This document shows, one piece after another, positions 16,927 to 25,851 of a DNA stretch of 43,269 nt (its first letter is position 1; the number at the start of each line of letters is the position of its first letter). The DNA is from JBBQFC01 sp038321615 (GTDB lineage Bacteria; Bacteroidota; Bacteroidia; Flavobacteriales_D; Cryomorphaceae). Made by a program: the position numbers and the translations under genes. The notes beneath the pieces were generated by a model that did no database searches, was not told where the DNA came from, and worked only from the letters and a program-made list of their open reading frames with translations. Location of the stretch: contig JBBQFC010000023.1 in NCBI GenBank assembly GCA_038321615.1, positions 1 through 43,269 on the forward strand, written 5' to 3'.

Positions 16927-17079
16927 ATGCTCAAAGACTTCAACAAAACAAGAATGAACGTTCCGAAAGTCGGCGTTTATTGCGGAACGACACCGCTTTG
17001 GGATGAATTTTACGTGAAATCCCAAAACAGGAAATTCAAGAATAAGTGGGATAAAATAAAAGCCGAAGGCCGAAAGTAA
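16927..17079 (+). CDS. Small basic protein, 50 residues, function unknown
   Basis: A short open frame begins 4 bases after the second FecR stop codon, and its stop is followed about 130 bases later by an intrinsic terminator. The predicted product has 13 Lys/Arg among 50 residues, a central VGVYCGTTPLWDEFYVK stretch with a single Cys and two aromatic clusters, and a very basic tail ending EGRK. No signal peptide, membrane helix or known motif is seen and there is no Shine-Dalgarno sequence, which is normal here. It could be a real translationally coupled small gene or a chance frame. Confidence 0.4.
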   Translation: MLKDFNKTRMNVPKVGVYCGTTPLWDEFYVKSQNRKFKNKWDKIKAEGRK

Positions 17080-17209
17080 GTCGGTTCAAATCGCTACCTA
17101 CTCACCTGATGATTTCGCCCTCAAGCGTGCTACATGCTTTAGGGGAATGATTCAGTAGATTGTATTGTAAACAGATTCTTAGTAGTTCAGGAATTGTTTT
17201 TTGGTTTGG

Positions 17210-17237
17210 AGCCCGATCTTAGGATCGGGCTTTTTTT
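17210..17237 (+). terminator. Intrinsic terminator closing the sigma/FecR/receptor region
   Basis: The 9-bp stem AGCCCGATC / GATCGGGCT, loop TTAG, is followed by seven T. The T-run overlaps the stop codon of the minus-strand reductase (17236-17238). On the minus strand there is no T-run after the hairpin, so it acts in the plus direction only. Confidence 0.9.
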
Positions 17238-18228
17238 ATGCCTTCAAGTCCGCCACAATGCGTCCTACAGTTTCACCAGCGAAAATCTCGTCGATGTAAT
17301 GCGGAATTTCTTCCAAACCAACTACGTGGTGCAGTCGATCTATGTGCTCCGGCTTCCAATCTTTGCTCAGTTTTTCCCATACATCCATTCGGTTCTTCAT
17401 CGCAGCTTCTGCACTATCTACGCCTAGAAGATTTACACCGTTGAGTATGAAAGGAAAGACGGTGGTATGAAGCGAAGAACTCCCAACAAGGCCGCAAACA
17501 GCCACATTTCCATTGCGCTGGGTAGCTTTTAAAATTCCGGCCAGCGTTTGCCCACCTACTGTATCTATGGCTCCCGCCCATCTACCCGCGAGTAGCGGCT
17601 TATCTCCGGTATCGCTTAGCTCCGATCGATTGATGCACCGCTTGGCTCCAATTTGGGTCAACCAGGCGTATTGCTCTTGCTTTCCGCTGGAAGCAATGAC
17701 ACGATATCCCGCTTTTTTCAATATAGCAACAGCCATAGTGCCGACTCCTCCGCTCGCGCCGCTCACCAAGACTTCTCCATTCTCCGGTTTTTGGCCATTT
17801 AATTCCAATTTTTGCAGGGCAAGAGCTGCGGTAAAGCCGGCTGTTCCTAATGCCATCGCTTCGCGCAAGTTCAAGCCTGAAGGCAAGGGTACCACCCAAG
17901 ATGCGGGAACAGAAATATATTCCGCAAAGCCACCTTTGGTGTTCATCCCCAAATCGTACGAAGTGACTATTACTTGGTCGCCCGGGGCGAAAGCCAGGTT
18001 GCCAGATTGCTCAACGGTGCCCGCCGCATCTACACCAGGAGTGTGCGGATAATGTTTACTCACCCCCTTATTTCCGCGAGCCGAAAGGGCATCTTTGTAA
18101 TTCAACCCGGCATAGGCAACGCGAACAAGCACTTCGCCTTCCGGCAAAAAAGAAAAGGGTACATTTTCTACCTGCTTGGAAAATTTTCCTTCTGATTCGC
18201 GTATTACTAATGCGCTATAAGATTCCAT
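17236..18228 (-). CDS. YhdH/YhfP-family quinone oxidoreductase (AcuI-like)
   Basis: A 330-residue zinc-independent medium-chain dehydrogenase/reductase. Seen: the N-terminal LNYKDALSARG motif, HTPGVDAAGTV, and the nucleotide-binding VSGASGGVGTMAV glycine-rich loop near residues 156-168, followed by SSGK, which suits NADPH. The same layout is seen in YhdH/AcuI proteins, which reduce acryloyl-CoA to propanoyl-CoA; whether this one does is not shown. It lies one base downstream of ridA in the same direction, so the two are an operon. Confidence 0.92.
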   Translation of the reverse strand: MESYSALVIRESEGKFSKQVENVPFSFLPEGEVLVRVAYAGLNYKDALSARGNKGVSKHYPHTPGVDAAGTVEQSGNLAFAPGDQVIVTSYDLGMNTKGGFAEYISVPASWVVPLPSGLNLREAMALGTAGFTAALALQKLELNGQKPENGEVLVSGASGGVGTMAVAILKKAGYRVIASSGKQEQYAWLTQIGAKRCINRSELSDTGDKPLLAGRWAGAIDTVGGQTLAGILKATQRNGNVAVCGLVGSSSLHTTVFPFILNGVNLLGVDSAEAAMKNRMDVWEKLSKDWKPEHIDRLHHVVGLEEIPHYIDEIFAGETVGRIVADLKA

Positions 18229-18229
18229 A

Positions 18230-18655
18230 TCAGTCTATGGTAGCAATACATTTCAACTCAATGGCAATCGGGGTGGGGAGGCAATTTATCTCTACCGTAG
18301 TGCGACAAGGCAAATTGTCTTTAAAATACTCGGCGTAAATACGATTGTATGTTGGGAAATCGTCCTTCATATTGGTGAGAAATACGGTAACGTCCACCAG
18401 GCGATCCCAGGAAGAACCGGATGCTTCCAATATAAGCCGGACATTCTTAAAAACCGCATGACATTGGGTCGCGATATCGTATCCCAAAATCTCACCCGTT
18501 TCATTGACCTCTACACCGGGAATTTTCTTCTGCCCTTTTTCGCGCGGCCCAACCCCGCTTAAAAAAAGCAAATTGCCCACCTTTCGGGCGTGCGGATAAA
18601 GCCCCACCGGTTCGGGAGCCTGATCGGAATTGAGTACGCTGCTGTTTGCATTCAT
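18230..18655 (-). CDS. RidA-family (YjgF/2-aminomuconate-deaminase-like) protein
   Basis: A 141-residue RidA-family protein, a trimeric enamine/imine deaminase fold. The conserved Arg appears in the CRTTVEINCLP motif near residue 117, with LFLSGVGPRE near the start and the C-terminal IELKCIATI. The long N-terminal segment and the GVEVNETGEILGYDIATQC stretch resemble 2-aminomuconate deaminases of tryptophan/kynurenine catabolism more than housekeeping RidA, but no kynurenine genes are nearby. It is the first gene of a two-gene unit with the YhdH-like reductase. It is divergent from the exonuclease gene, with 81 bases between starts. Confidence 0.9.
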   Translation of the reverse strand: MNANSSVLNSDQAPEPVGLYPHARKVGNLLFLSGVGPREKGQKKIPGVEVNETGEILGYDIATQCHAVFKNVRLILEASGSSWDRLVDVTVFLTNMKDDFPTYNRIYAEYFKDNLPCRTTVEINCLPTPIAIELKCIATID

Positions 18656-18736
18656 ATCGTGAAACTAAAGATTTCAATTGAATTCATTCAAATTCTGTCC
18701 GCCGAAACCAAGATACGCCTACCTTGTTGTCTTCAT

Positions 18737-19762
18737 ATGGCATTACTAACTTTTTCCGAAAGTGGGATTTATTGCGCCAAAGCCGATTTCTACATAGACC
18801 CTTGGCGGCCAGTAAAGCGCGCATTGATCACCCATGCCCACGCCGACCATTCCCGCTACGGCATGCAGCAATACCTTGCCCACCACCACAGCGTACCGGT
18901 TATGAAATTGCGGCTTGGCGACATAAGCGTGGAAGGTATAGAATATGGTGAAGTGATTCAAATAAAAGGGATAGACGTTAGCTTTCATCCAGCGGGTCAC
19001 GCGCCAGGCTCTGCGCAAATACGCGTTGCCGATGGATCGGAAATATGGGTGGTCTCCGGCGATTATAAGCTCGTGAATGATGGGCTGAGCGCCGCATTCG
19101 AACCCGTAAGTTGCACTCATTTCGTTACAGAATCGACCTTCGGGCTACCCGTATTCAAGTGGCAGGAGCAAGAAATAGTCCAACAATCGATCAATGATTG
19201 GTGGGCAACAAACAAAGCAAACGGGCTAAATTCCGTGATATTGGGTTATTCTTTCGGGAAAGCGCAGCGACTTATGCAGATGCTCAACCCAGAAATCGGC
19301 GAAATATTTCTGCATGGCGCCATAGCCAATACCAACGAAGCATTGGAGTCTGTGGGCTACTCTTTTCCAGAAAATGAGCGCGTAACCCGCGAAATCGACA
19401 AGGCCAGATACAAGGGAGCCATGATCGTAGCCCCGCCTTCTGCGCTCGGAAGCCCGTGGCTTCGACAATTCAAACCCTACCAAGTGGGCTCAGCTTCGGG
19501 CTGGATGGCACTGCGCGGCGCAAGGCGACGACGCAATGTGGATCGCGGCTTTGTGCTTTCCGACCATGCCGATTGGGATGAACTCAATACGGCCGTAGCT
19601 GCTACGGGCGCCGAGCACATATATGTAACACATGGTTATTCCACCGTTTTCTCGAAATGGCTTAACAGTCAGGGCTTCAAAGCCCAAGTGGTAGAAACCG
19701 AATTTGAAGGCGAACTCCAAGAAATAGGCGAGGCCAAAAGCAAAGAAATCGAAACCGAATGA
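18737..19762 (+). CDS. Ligase-associated DNA damage response exonuclease (MBL-fold)
   Basis: A 341-residue metallo-beta-lactamase-fold nuclease of the Exo group that accompanies Lhr-Core helicases and bacterial ATP-dependent ligases. The metal-binding HAHADHSRYG motif lies near residues 33-42; further ligands are in FHPAGHAPGS and VVSGDY, and a late SDHADW and THGYS complete the beta-CASP-like pattern. A frame opens upstream at 18590 but runs into the divergent ridA gene, so the ATG at 18737 is chosen. Its stop overlaps the ligase start by ATGA (19759-19762). Confidence 0.92.
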   Translation: MALLTFSESGIYCAKADFYIDPWRPVKRALITHAHADHSRYGMQQYLAHHHSVPVMKLRLGDISVEGIEYGEVIQIKGIDVSFHPAGHAPGSAQIRVADGSEIWVVSGDYKLVNDGLSAAFEPVSCTHFVTESTFGLPVFKWQEQEIVQQSINDWWATNKANGLNSVILGYSFGKAQRLMQMLNPEIGEIFLHGAIANTNEALESVGYSFPENERVTREIDKARYKGAMIVAPPSALGSPWLRQFKPYQVGSASGWMALRGARRRRNVDRGFVLSDHADWDELNTAVAATGAEHIYVTHGYSTVFSKWLNSQGFKAQVVETEFEGELQEIGEAKSKEIETE

Positions 19763-21378
19763 AGCACTTCGCCGCTCTTATCAATGCGTTGGACTCCACC
19801 ACAAAAACTAATGAGAAATTGGCGGCTTTAGTGCGCTACCTGGAAGTTGCCACCCCTGGCGACAGCCTTTGGGCGGTGGCTTTACTCACAGGCAAGCGCC
19901 CCCGCCGACCTGTGAATACCCGGCTCATGCGCGAGTGGGCCGCAGAGCTTTCGGGTTTACCCAATTGGCTTTTCGAAGAATCCTATTTTATCGTCGGCGA
20001 TTTAGCCGAAACCGTTGCCCTCGTGCTTCCGCCGGCTCCTGACCTCCAAGAGCGAAGCTTTACTCAGCGCATGGAAGAGCTTGGAAAGCTCCGAAAAATG
20101 GAAGAAACCGCAGTGAAGGAGTACATTCAAAACGCTTGGATGGAGATGGATCGAAGCGAGCGGTTCGTTTTTAATAAGTTGATTACCGGGGGTTTTCGGA
20201 TCGGTGTTTCTCAAAAACTAATGGTACGGGCTTTAGCCAAGCACCTCGATGTAGATGAAAACATACTTGCCCACCGGTTGATGGGCGATTGGTCGCCAAC
20301 CGGGCAAACCTTCGATGAGCTCTTACTCACCGAAGATCCGGGCGATATGCGCTCCAAGCCTTATCCATTTTACCTGGCTTACCCCTTGGAGCAGAATCCG
20401 GAAGAACTGGGGCCAATTGAACAATGGCAAGTGGAATGGAAATGGGATGGAATACGTGGGCAACTTATTCGCCGGAAGGCCGAAACCTATGTGTGGAGCC
20501 GGGGTGAAGAATTGGTGACCGATCAATATCCCGAATTAATCGAACTCGGTAGCGCATTGCCGATCGACTGCGTAATAGATGGAGAAATTATGGCTTTTGC
20601 GAAAGGACGACCCCTCCCCTTTTCGGCGCTTCAGAAGCGGCTCGGCAGAAAAACGCTTAGCAAGGCCGTGCTCCAGGCCTCGCCCGTTAAGCTTATTGCC
20701 TATGATCTCTTGGAGCTGGAAGGAAGAGATTTACGCGAAACCCCATTGGCCGAAAGGCGAAACCTGCTCGAAAAGCTCATCAAAGATGCCCCAACAGACT
20801 TGCTGCTACTCAGCACGGAAGTTAATACTACATCGTGGTCAGAATTGGCCGCCATTCGCGAAAAAAGCAGGGAAAAATTGGCAGAGGGGCTCATGCTCAA
20901 ACGCAGAACCAGCACTTACAAGGTTGGCCGAAAAAGAGGCGATTGGTGGAAATGGAAAGTGGATCCACTTGCTATCGATGCCGTGATGATCTATGCCATG
21001 CGCGGCCATGGCCGGCGCGCCAATCTTTACACCGATTACACTTTTGCCGTGTGGGATGGTAGCGAATTGGTGCCTTTCGCGAAAGCATACAGCGGGCTTA
21101 CCGACAAGGAGATTACCGAAGTAGATCGCTACGTGAAGAAAAATACCATCGAACGCTTTGGTCCTGTGCGCAGCGTAAAACCCGAATTAGTTTTTGAAAT
21201 AGGGTTCGAGGGGATTGCCGAAAGCAGCCGCCACAAATCGGGTATTGCCCTGCGCTTTCCGAGGATACTGCGCTGGCGAAAGGATAAACCAATCGACGAA
21301 GCAAACAGCTTGGATGATCTCAAGTCGATGCTCAACCAGTTCAACGCTGGCGGAAACGCGACAGACTCAACGCAATAA
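19759..21378 (+). CDS. ATP-dependent DNA ligase (Lhr-Core-associated type)
   Basis: A 539-residue ATP-dependent DNA ligase. The N-terminal DNA-binding domain occupies roughly residues 1-200. The nucleotidyltransferase core begins with motif I EWKWDGIRG, with adenylated Lys228; motif III CVIDGEIMAF and motifs IV/V around EGLMLKRRTSTYKVGRKRGDWWKWK follow, and the OB-fold domain ends with an ALRFPRILRWRKDKP segment (motif VI region). It is translationally coupled to the exonuclease. It seals nicks using ATP and is distinct from the NAD-dependent LigA all bacteria need. Its 3' end overlaps the convergent membrane-protein gene by 38 bases. Confidence 0.94.
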   Translation: MKHFAALINALDSTTKTNEKLAALVRYLEVATPGDSLWAVALLTGKRPRRPVNTRLMREWAAELSGLPNWLFEESYFIVGDLAETVALVLPPAPDLQERSFTQRMEELGKLRKMEETAVKEYIQNAWMEMDRSERFVFNKLITGGFRIGVSQKLMVRALAKHLDVDENILAHRLMGDWSPTGQTFDELLLTEDPGDMRSKPYPFYLAYPLEQNPEELGPIEQWQVEWKWDGIRGQLIRRKAETYVWSRGEELVTDQYPELIELGSALPIDCVIDGEIMAFAKGRPLPFSALQKRLGRKTLSKAVLQASPVKLIAYDLLELEGRDLRETPLAERRNLLEKLIKDAPTDLLLLSTEVNTTSWSELAAIREKSREKLAEGLMLKRRTSTYKVGRKRGDWWKWKVDPLAIDAVMIYAMRGHGRRANLYTDYTFAVWDGSELVPFAKAYSGLTDKEITEVDRYVKKNTIERFGPVRSVKPELVFEIGFEGIAESSRHKSGIALRFPRILRWRKDKPIDEANSLDDLKSMLNQFNAGGNATDSTQ

Positions 21379-21712
21379 GCCCGAAGGCGAAGCAACCAAA
21401 TGTAAAATAAATGAGCGTATATGCTTCAGGGTAATGTGCAAGCTTCAAGTAAATTGCCGCGATCAAAGTCACCTTTCCAATAAAATATGCCCATTCGAAC
21501 AAGGCACGCCGGGCACGACTGAAAAAATTAATGCCCGTAATAACCAAAAGCAAGAATAGACCGATTAAAAGTGCCGTATTCGTTCCTGGCCATTCCGCCA
21601 CATCGGCTACGAAAGAATAGATGAGAAATGCGATACTCACGCCATAAGTAGCCGAAAACCATTTATTTGGTTTCGAATTGGGCGTTTGGTAGTCGATGAT
21701 TTCTTCGTCCAT
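21341..21712 (-). CDS. Small integral membrane protein, function unknown
   Basis: The 123-residue product has an acidic N-tail (MDEEIIDYQTP) and four predicted membrane helices (about residues 20-38, 45-62, 73-91 and 97-116), with a short RARR loop between the second and third and a basic C-terminus. A longer frame starting at TTG (21730) exists, but the ATG at 21712 is preferred. No known family is recognised. The last 38 bases overlap the ligase 3' end in antiparallel fashion. It is divergent from the large T9SS protein gene. Confidence 0.7.
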   Translation of the reverse strand: MDEEIIDYQTPNSKPNKWFSATYGVSIAFLIYSFVADVAEWPGTNTALLIGLFLLLVITGINFFSRARRALFEWAYFIGKVTLIAAIYLKLAHYPEAYTLIYFTFGCFAFGLIALSLSRFRQR

Positions 21713-21732
21713 AGGGTCCAAGGTCGGCAATT

Positions 21733-21746
21733 CTATGGTGCCATAG
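21733..21746. promoter_or_regulatory. Inverted repeat in the divergent region ahead of the T9SS cargo gene
   Basis: CTATGG and CCATAG form a perfect 6-bp inverted repeat around TG, between the membrane-protein gene (start 21712, minus) and the large T9SS gene (start 21834, plus). Its location in a shared divergent leader suits an operator; nothing else supports it. Confidence 0.25.
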
Positions 21747-21833
21747 CTGTTTGATGTTTCGGCAATCGATCAAGAGACAACTGCACGATGTTTTCAGCGT
21801 CTAAGGAGTACCCTTAACTCCAATCCAACCGCA

Positions 21834-24800
21834 ATGACCACCCTCCGTGCTGCTTTTCTTTTGCTGGCGATTCAATCGTCGTTTTGGGCAATTGGCCAAT
21901 GTAATTCTAACGCTTTTGTGGGAATATCTCCGCAGGCCGCAAACGGCACTTACGCTTCCGGTCACACTGCTACTATTTGTGCGGCAGTGCTAGGTAGCAG
22001 CCAACTGAACGGAAGTAAAATCAATGGCTTCGAGTTCTTGCTCCCAGACGGTTGGGATGCATCTACCATCAATCCAATTACGCCTCCCAGCCCCTGCGGC
22101 AATAACCCCGGTCAATGGGTTTATCTGGACAACCTCACGTGCGCGGGTGGCAGCTACGGCCCCGGATTCTATTTTGATGGAGCAAGTAATGCATCCACCG
22201 ATCCCTGCACCAACGAAAACGATGGTTGTACGAGCCAGGGCTATATGTGGAATTTTTGTTTCGAAATTACCACCCGAACAGATTGCACCAGTGGGTCAGC
22301 TTTAGATGGATCAAGTCTCACACCGGGAATTCGAATTTTAGGAGAAAGCGAATTGAACGGAGCCGACGTGCCGCCGCTTTGCGGAAATGGAAATGGCCTT
22401 ACGGCTTATTCTAATTTCTCGGTTACCTTCCAATGTTGCGAAGTGCAGGCGGGCAGCAGTCCTGCTCCGGCCACCAATTGCAGTGTCGGTGAAGTCTGTT
22501 TAATCGATTTGCTCGAAGGCAATCCTTCTTCAGGCGGGGTTTGGACCCTACCTGCCGGCGATACGATACCAAATTGCATGGAAGGGCCAGTATTGCCCGG
22601 AACTTACACTTACACTTTAACAGGCGTTTCGGGCTGCATTTCAACAGCACAAGTGATAATCGAATCGAGCGATCTCGGCATAGTCCAGAATATACCGTAT
22701 TGCGGCGCCAATCCGATTGCTCTGAGCAGCATCTTGACTACTGGCGGCAATCCGCTAAACGTTATGGCCTGGTATTACCCCGGTTATCCAGATGTGATAA
22801 ATGAAGTGCCGAGCGGAATTGTGAATCCACAAAGTGATTCGAGTGGTGTTTTTACAGCGCTCATTTTAACAGCTAATGGATGTACCACCTTGGCTCAAAT
22901 CAATTTGACACTTGGAAATACCTCTAGCGGGAATAGTTTTTTATCTGTTGTCGCGCGCTGTTCATCGAGTGAGCCGTTTACACCGATCAGCTACTATTCC
23001 GATCCTGATTTCTTGGGCGGAAGCTGGATCATTTATAATCAAAACTGGGGTTTCTTGAGTTTCGTACCAAATAGTCAAACCTCCGGTTTTCAACTTTTAC
23101 TCAACGTCAGTAATCCCGCTACCTATTATTTCGTGCACGTTTTCGGATCGCCTCCATGCTCTCCGATCATTGATACCCTGCAAGTGGATGCCTATCCCGC
23201 AGTGAATGCCGGTTCCGATCAAAGCTTTACCTTTTGCCAGCAGGAAGGAGAGATTAATCTCTTCAATCTCCTTCCGACGGGTGTGAGCGATAATGGCTCC
23301 TGGAGCTTGGAACCACTTGACATTGCCTTTCCCGGTGGGCTTTTCGATTTGAATGTTTACGCGAGTGAAAGCCCGATCGAGATGACCTACACGCTCAATG
23401 GAAGCAATGGGATTTGCAGCGATCAGGCGATATACCATATCGATATTGAGCCATCTTCGATTACTTTGTCGCCGATTACGGTTTGTACCACAGGACTTGC
23501 CATCGGCCTGCTCGACGCCTTTTTTCCATACACAGTATACTATCCTGGAGGAATATTCATAGGGCCATCTGGTTCGGTTTTTAATGGTGTACTGCAATTT
23601 AACCCGTCAACCGATCCGAGTGGACTCCTTACCTACGTTTTTCCTGGCAACTGTGGAATAGTGTCGTTTTTTAGATCTTTCACCGTAGTAAATGAATTCA
23701 ACGCTGGCCTTGATTCTCAGTTTACTTCCTGCCAAGCTCAAGGTATTTTAGACCTCAACAGCCTGCTCGACGCGAATGCTCAGTCCGGTGGATCATGGTC
23801 GCCTACAGATCTCATCAATGTTGAAGCCTCCGCTTCAGGTATTTACAGCTATACCCTTTCACACCCGGGTTGTGCGCCCGATCAAGCTAACTTCAGTGTG
23901 GACATCCAGTCGGCTCTGGAAGCGGTAAATATCGTAGTGAATTGCACCTCCCCTAATTTTTACACCGTAAGCTTCCAGATTCAAGGCGGTCAGCCCCCCT
24001 ATGTTGTAAATGGTATGCCCGATTTTGGTGGAACTTTTACCAGTAGCCAAATTCCCGCTGGAGTGCCCTACAGCTTTTCCATCTCCGGTACGAGTCAATG
24101 TCCTGGTGCCGTCGTTACCGGTAATGCGCCGAATTGTGTTTGCGTTGTTTCTGCAAGCTTTGCACCTGTCGACACGGTGTTGTGCAGCGTTCAAACAGTA
24201 GAACTGGATGTTCTGCTCACGGGCTTTCCACCATTCGATTTGACGTATTCGCAAAACGGCGATCCTGTATCTGTTACTGGAATAAGCAGCAACACGTTCA
24301 CAATCAATTTCGAAGCAACAAATAATTCCTACGTCGAACTCATAAGTGTATCTAATGGCTTTTGCTCGGCTATGGCCGCCGGTGGTCTGGCTTTTCACAT
24401 TGCTGACGATCCTGTTACAACCGATTTAGGGATTGTCCAAACCTTAATCTACTGCCTGGAGTCACCCGTTTCTATTTCAGCCTTGCTATCTCCAGCAAAT
24501 GCGCTGCCTGTTGGAGCCATTTGGCAGGGACCCGCCGGAAACATTTTAGCCGATGGAATGATAAATCCAACTTTAGATTCATCGGGTGTTTATACCGCCG
24601 CTTACAACGATCAGCTCGGTTGCCCTTACACTCAAAGCGTGGAGCTATATTTCAACGGTGGGACAGCTCAAAATGCTTCTGCTGCCGTCTGCATAAATTC
24701 GGGAAATATTTGTCCCTTTAGTATTCTGCAAGAAGCAAATCCTTCCATAGCGCTATACGAGGGCGGCCAATGGATTCTTTATGGCTCCAATTATCAATTT

Positions 24801-25841
24801 CTCATGTTTTCTTCTGATTGGGATAATTGTTCATGGTCAAATCATCTCGGAGACATTATTGATAGCACCACCTTTCACTTCCTTTATTTCTTGGGCTCCC
24901 CTCCCTGCACCACCGTGATCGACACGCTTTCATTAACAATTAGCCCAACCATCGACCAGGTGATTTCGATGGAGGAAAGTCTATGTGGTGATAATACCTT
25001 ATTCGATTTGAATGCTCTTCTGCCCAGCGGTATCGAACCTGATTTGGGTTGGATAGGAGCAAGTCAAATAACTTTAGATCCAAGTGAATCTGGCATATAC
25101 AATTATCAGGCACAGAGTGGCTGTGGCAATGATTTGTATCAATTCGACGTCATCATTTCTGCACCGGCAATCCTTCAAAATATTTCAGTGCTCTGTTTAG
25201 ACGATCCCACCCAGTATACTTTGAGCTTCGATATAGCTGGGGGTAGTCCGCCATATGAAGTAGATGCAGAAGGCGAGTTGAATGGTAACTCTTTTACGAC
25301 TTCTGCCATTTCCGTGCTCGACTCGGCTATAATATCCCTAAGTGACAATGGCCCTTGCCCGGCGCAGATTTTTACTTTTGCCGCCAATGATACTGATGGC
25401 GACGGCGTATGCGATGAAGGCGAAATAGCGGGTTGCCAAGATCCTGTTGCCCTCAATTACAATCCGCTCGCCACAAATCCAGGAATGTGTTTTTACGGGT
25501 TCACAGGTTTAGTTACTGGCTTCGTTTCCAACGATTCGGCTCCACTGATGATTGGTATGGAAAACTCGGTTTTCGATGCAGGTCATCCTTTTACAATCGC
25601 TCCCAATCCCGTGCGGAGTGGTGAGCTTGTTTGGATAGAATTGGAGGGTTTGGCGGAAGCCGTTTTACAAATAGCAATCTACGATATGTCGCATAGACTG
25701 GTAGTACTTCACAATTATTCAACTGTGAATTCAGGCCGAATACCCCTTACCATTCCAACCGATTTGGCTAGTGGGATTTACGCCGTAGGAGTGTTCCAGT
25801 CGGATGATGTATCGTTCAAAAAGATAATGGTGACGCGATAA
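21834..25841 (+). CDS. Large secreted repeat protein with T9SS type A sorting domain
   Basis: A 1335-residue surface or secreted protein. It has a signal peptide (about residues 1-21), a long Cys-, Ser- and Gly-rich extracellular region of beta-sandwich repeats, then a calcium-binding-like DTDGDGVCDEGE segment with CQDPVALNYNP near residues 1185-1215, and finally a type A sorting domain (about 1253-1335, with IAPNPV, YDM and GIYAVGVF) for export by the type IX system and surface attachment. A roughly 240-residue unit beginning DLGIVQ at residue 280 recurs at residue 864 with shared landmarks (PYCG/IYCLE, LPTG/LPSG, GSPPC). Composition suggests an adhesin or matrix protein; no enzyme domain is recognised. 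Confidence 0.88.
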   Translation: MTTLRAAFLLLAIQSSFWAIGQCNSNAFVGISPQAANGTYASGHTATICAAVLGSSQLNGSKINGFEFLLPDGWDASTINPITPPSPCGNNPGQWVYLDNLTCAGGSYGPGFYFDGASNASTDPCTNENDGCTSQGYMWNFCFEITTRTDCTSGSALDGSSLTPGIRILGESELNGADVPPLCGNGNGLTAYSNFSVTFQCCEVQAGSSPAPATNCSVGEVCLIDLLEGNPSSGGVWTLPAGDTIPNCMEGPVLPGTYTYTLTGVSGCISTAQVIIESSDLGIVQNIPYCGANPIALSSILTTGGNPLNVMAWYYPGYPDVINEVPSGIVNPQSDSSGVFTALILTANGCTTLAQINLTLGNTSSGNSFLSVVARCSSSEPFTPISYYSDPDFLGGSWIIYNQNWGFLSFVPNSQTSGFQLLLNVSNPATYYFVHVFGSPPCSPIIDTLQVDAYPAVNAGSDQSFTFCQQEGEINLFNLLPTGVSDNGSWSLEPLDIAFPGGLFDLNVYASESPIEMTYTLNGSNGICSDQAIYHIDIEPSSITLSPITVCTTGLAIGLLDAFFPYTVYYPGGIFIGPSGSVFNGVLQFNPSTDPSGLLTYVFPGNCGIVSFFRSFTVVNEFNAGLDSQFTSCQAQGILDLNSLLDANAQSGGSWSPTDLINVEASASGIYSYTLSHPGCAPDQANFSVDIQSALEAVNIVVNCTSPNFYTVSFQIQGGQPPYVVNGMPDFGGTFTSSQIPAGVPYSFSISGTSQCPGAVVTGNAPNCVCVVSASFAPVDTVLCSVQTVELDVLLTGFPPFDLTYSQNGDPVSVTGISSNTFTINFEATNNSYVELISVSNGFCSAMAAGGLAFHIADDPVTTDLGIVQTLIYCLESPVSISALLSPANALPVGAIWQGPAGNILADGMINPTLDSSGVYTAAYNDQLGCPYTQSVELYFNGGTAQNASAAVCINSGNICPFSILQEANPSIALYEGGQWILYGSNYQFLMFSSDWDNCSWSNHLGDIIDSTTFHFLYFLGSPPCTTVIDTLSLTISPTIDQVISMEESLCGDNTLFDLNALLPSGIEPDLGWIGASQITLDPSESGIYNYQAQSGCGNDLYQFDVIISAPAILQNISVLCLDDPTQYTLSFDIAGGSPPYEVDAEGELNGNSFTTSAISVLDSAIISLSDNGPCPAQIFTFAANDTDGDGVCDEGEIAGCQDPVALNYNPLATNPGMCFYGFTGLVTGFVSNDSAPLMIGMENSVFDAGHPFTIAPNPVRSGELVWIELEGLAEAVLQIAIYDMSHRLVVLHNYSTVNSGRIPLTIPTDLASGIYAVGVFQSDDVSFKKIMVTR

Positions 25842-25851
25842 AGCGCAGCGA

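Noticed and set aside
17513..18052. A 179-codon plus-strand frame opposite the YhdH-like reductase
   Set aside because: Antisense shadow of a well-supported gene; composition is Pro/Ala-rich, with no domain.
23859..24398. A 179-codon minus-strand frame inside the large T9SS protein gene
   Set aside because: Antisense shadow; the plus-strand protein is continuous from signal peptide to sorting domain.
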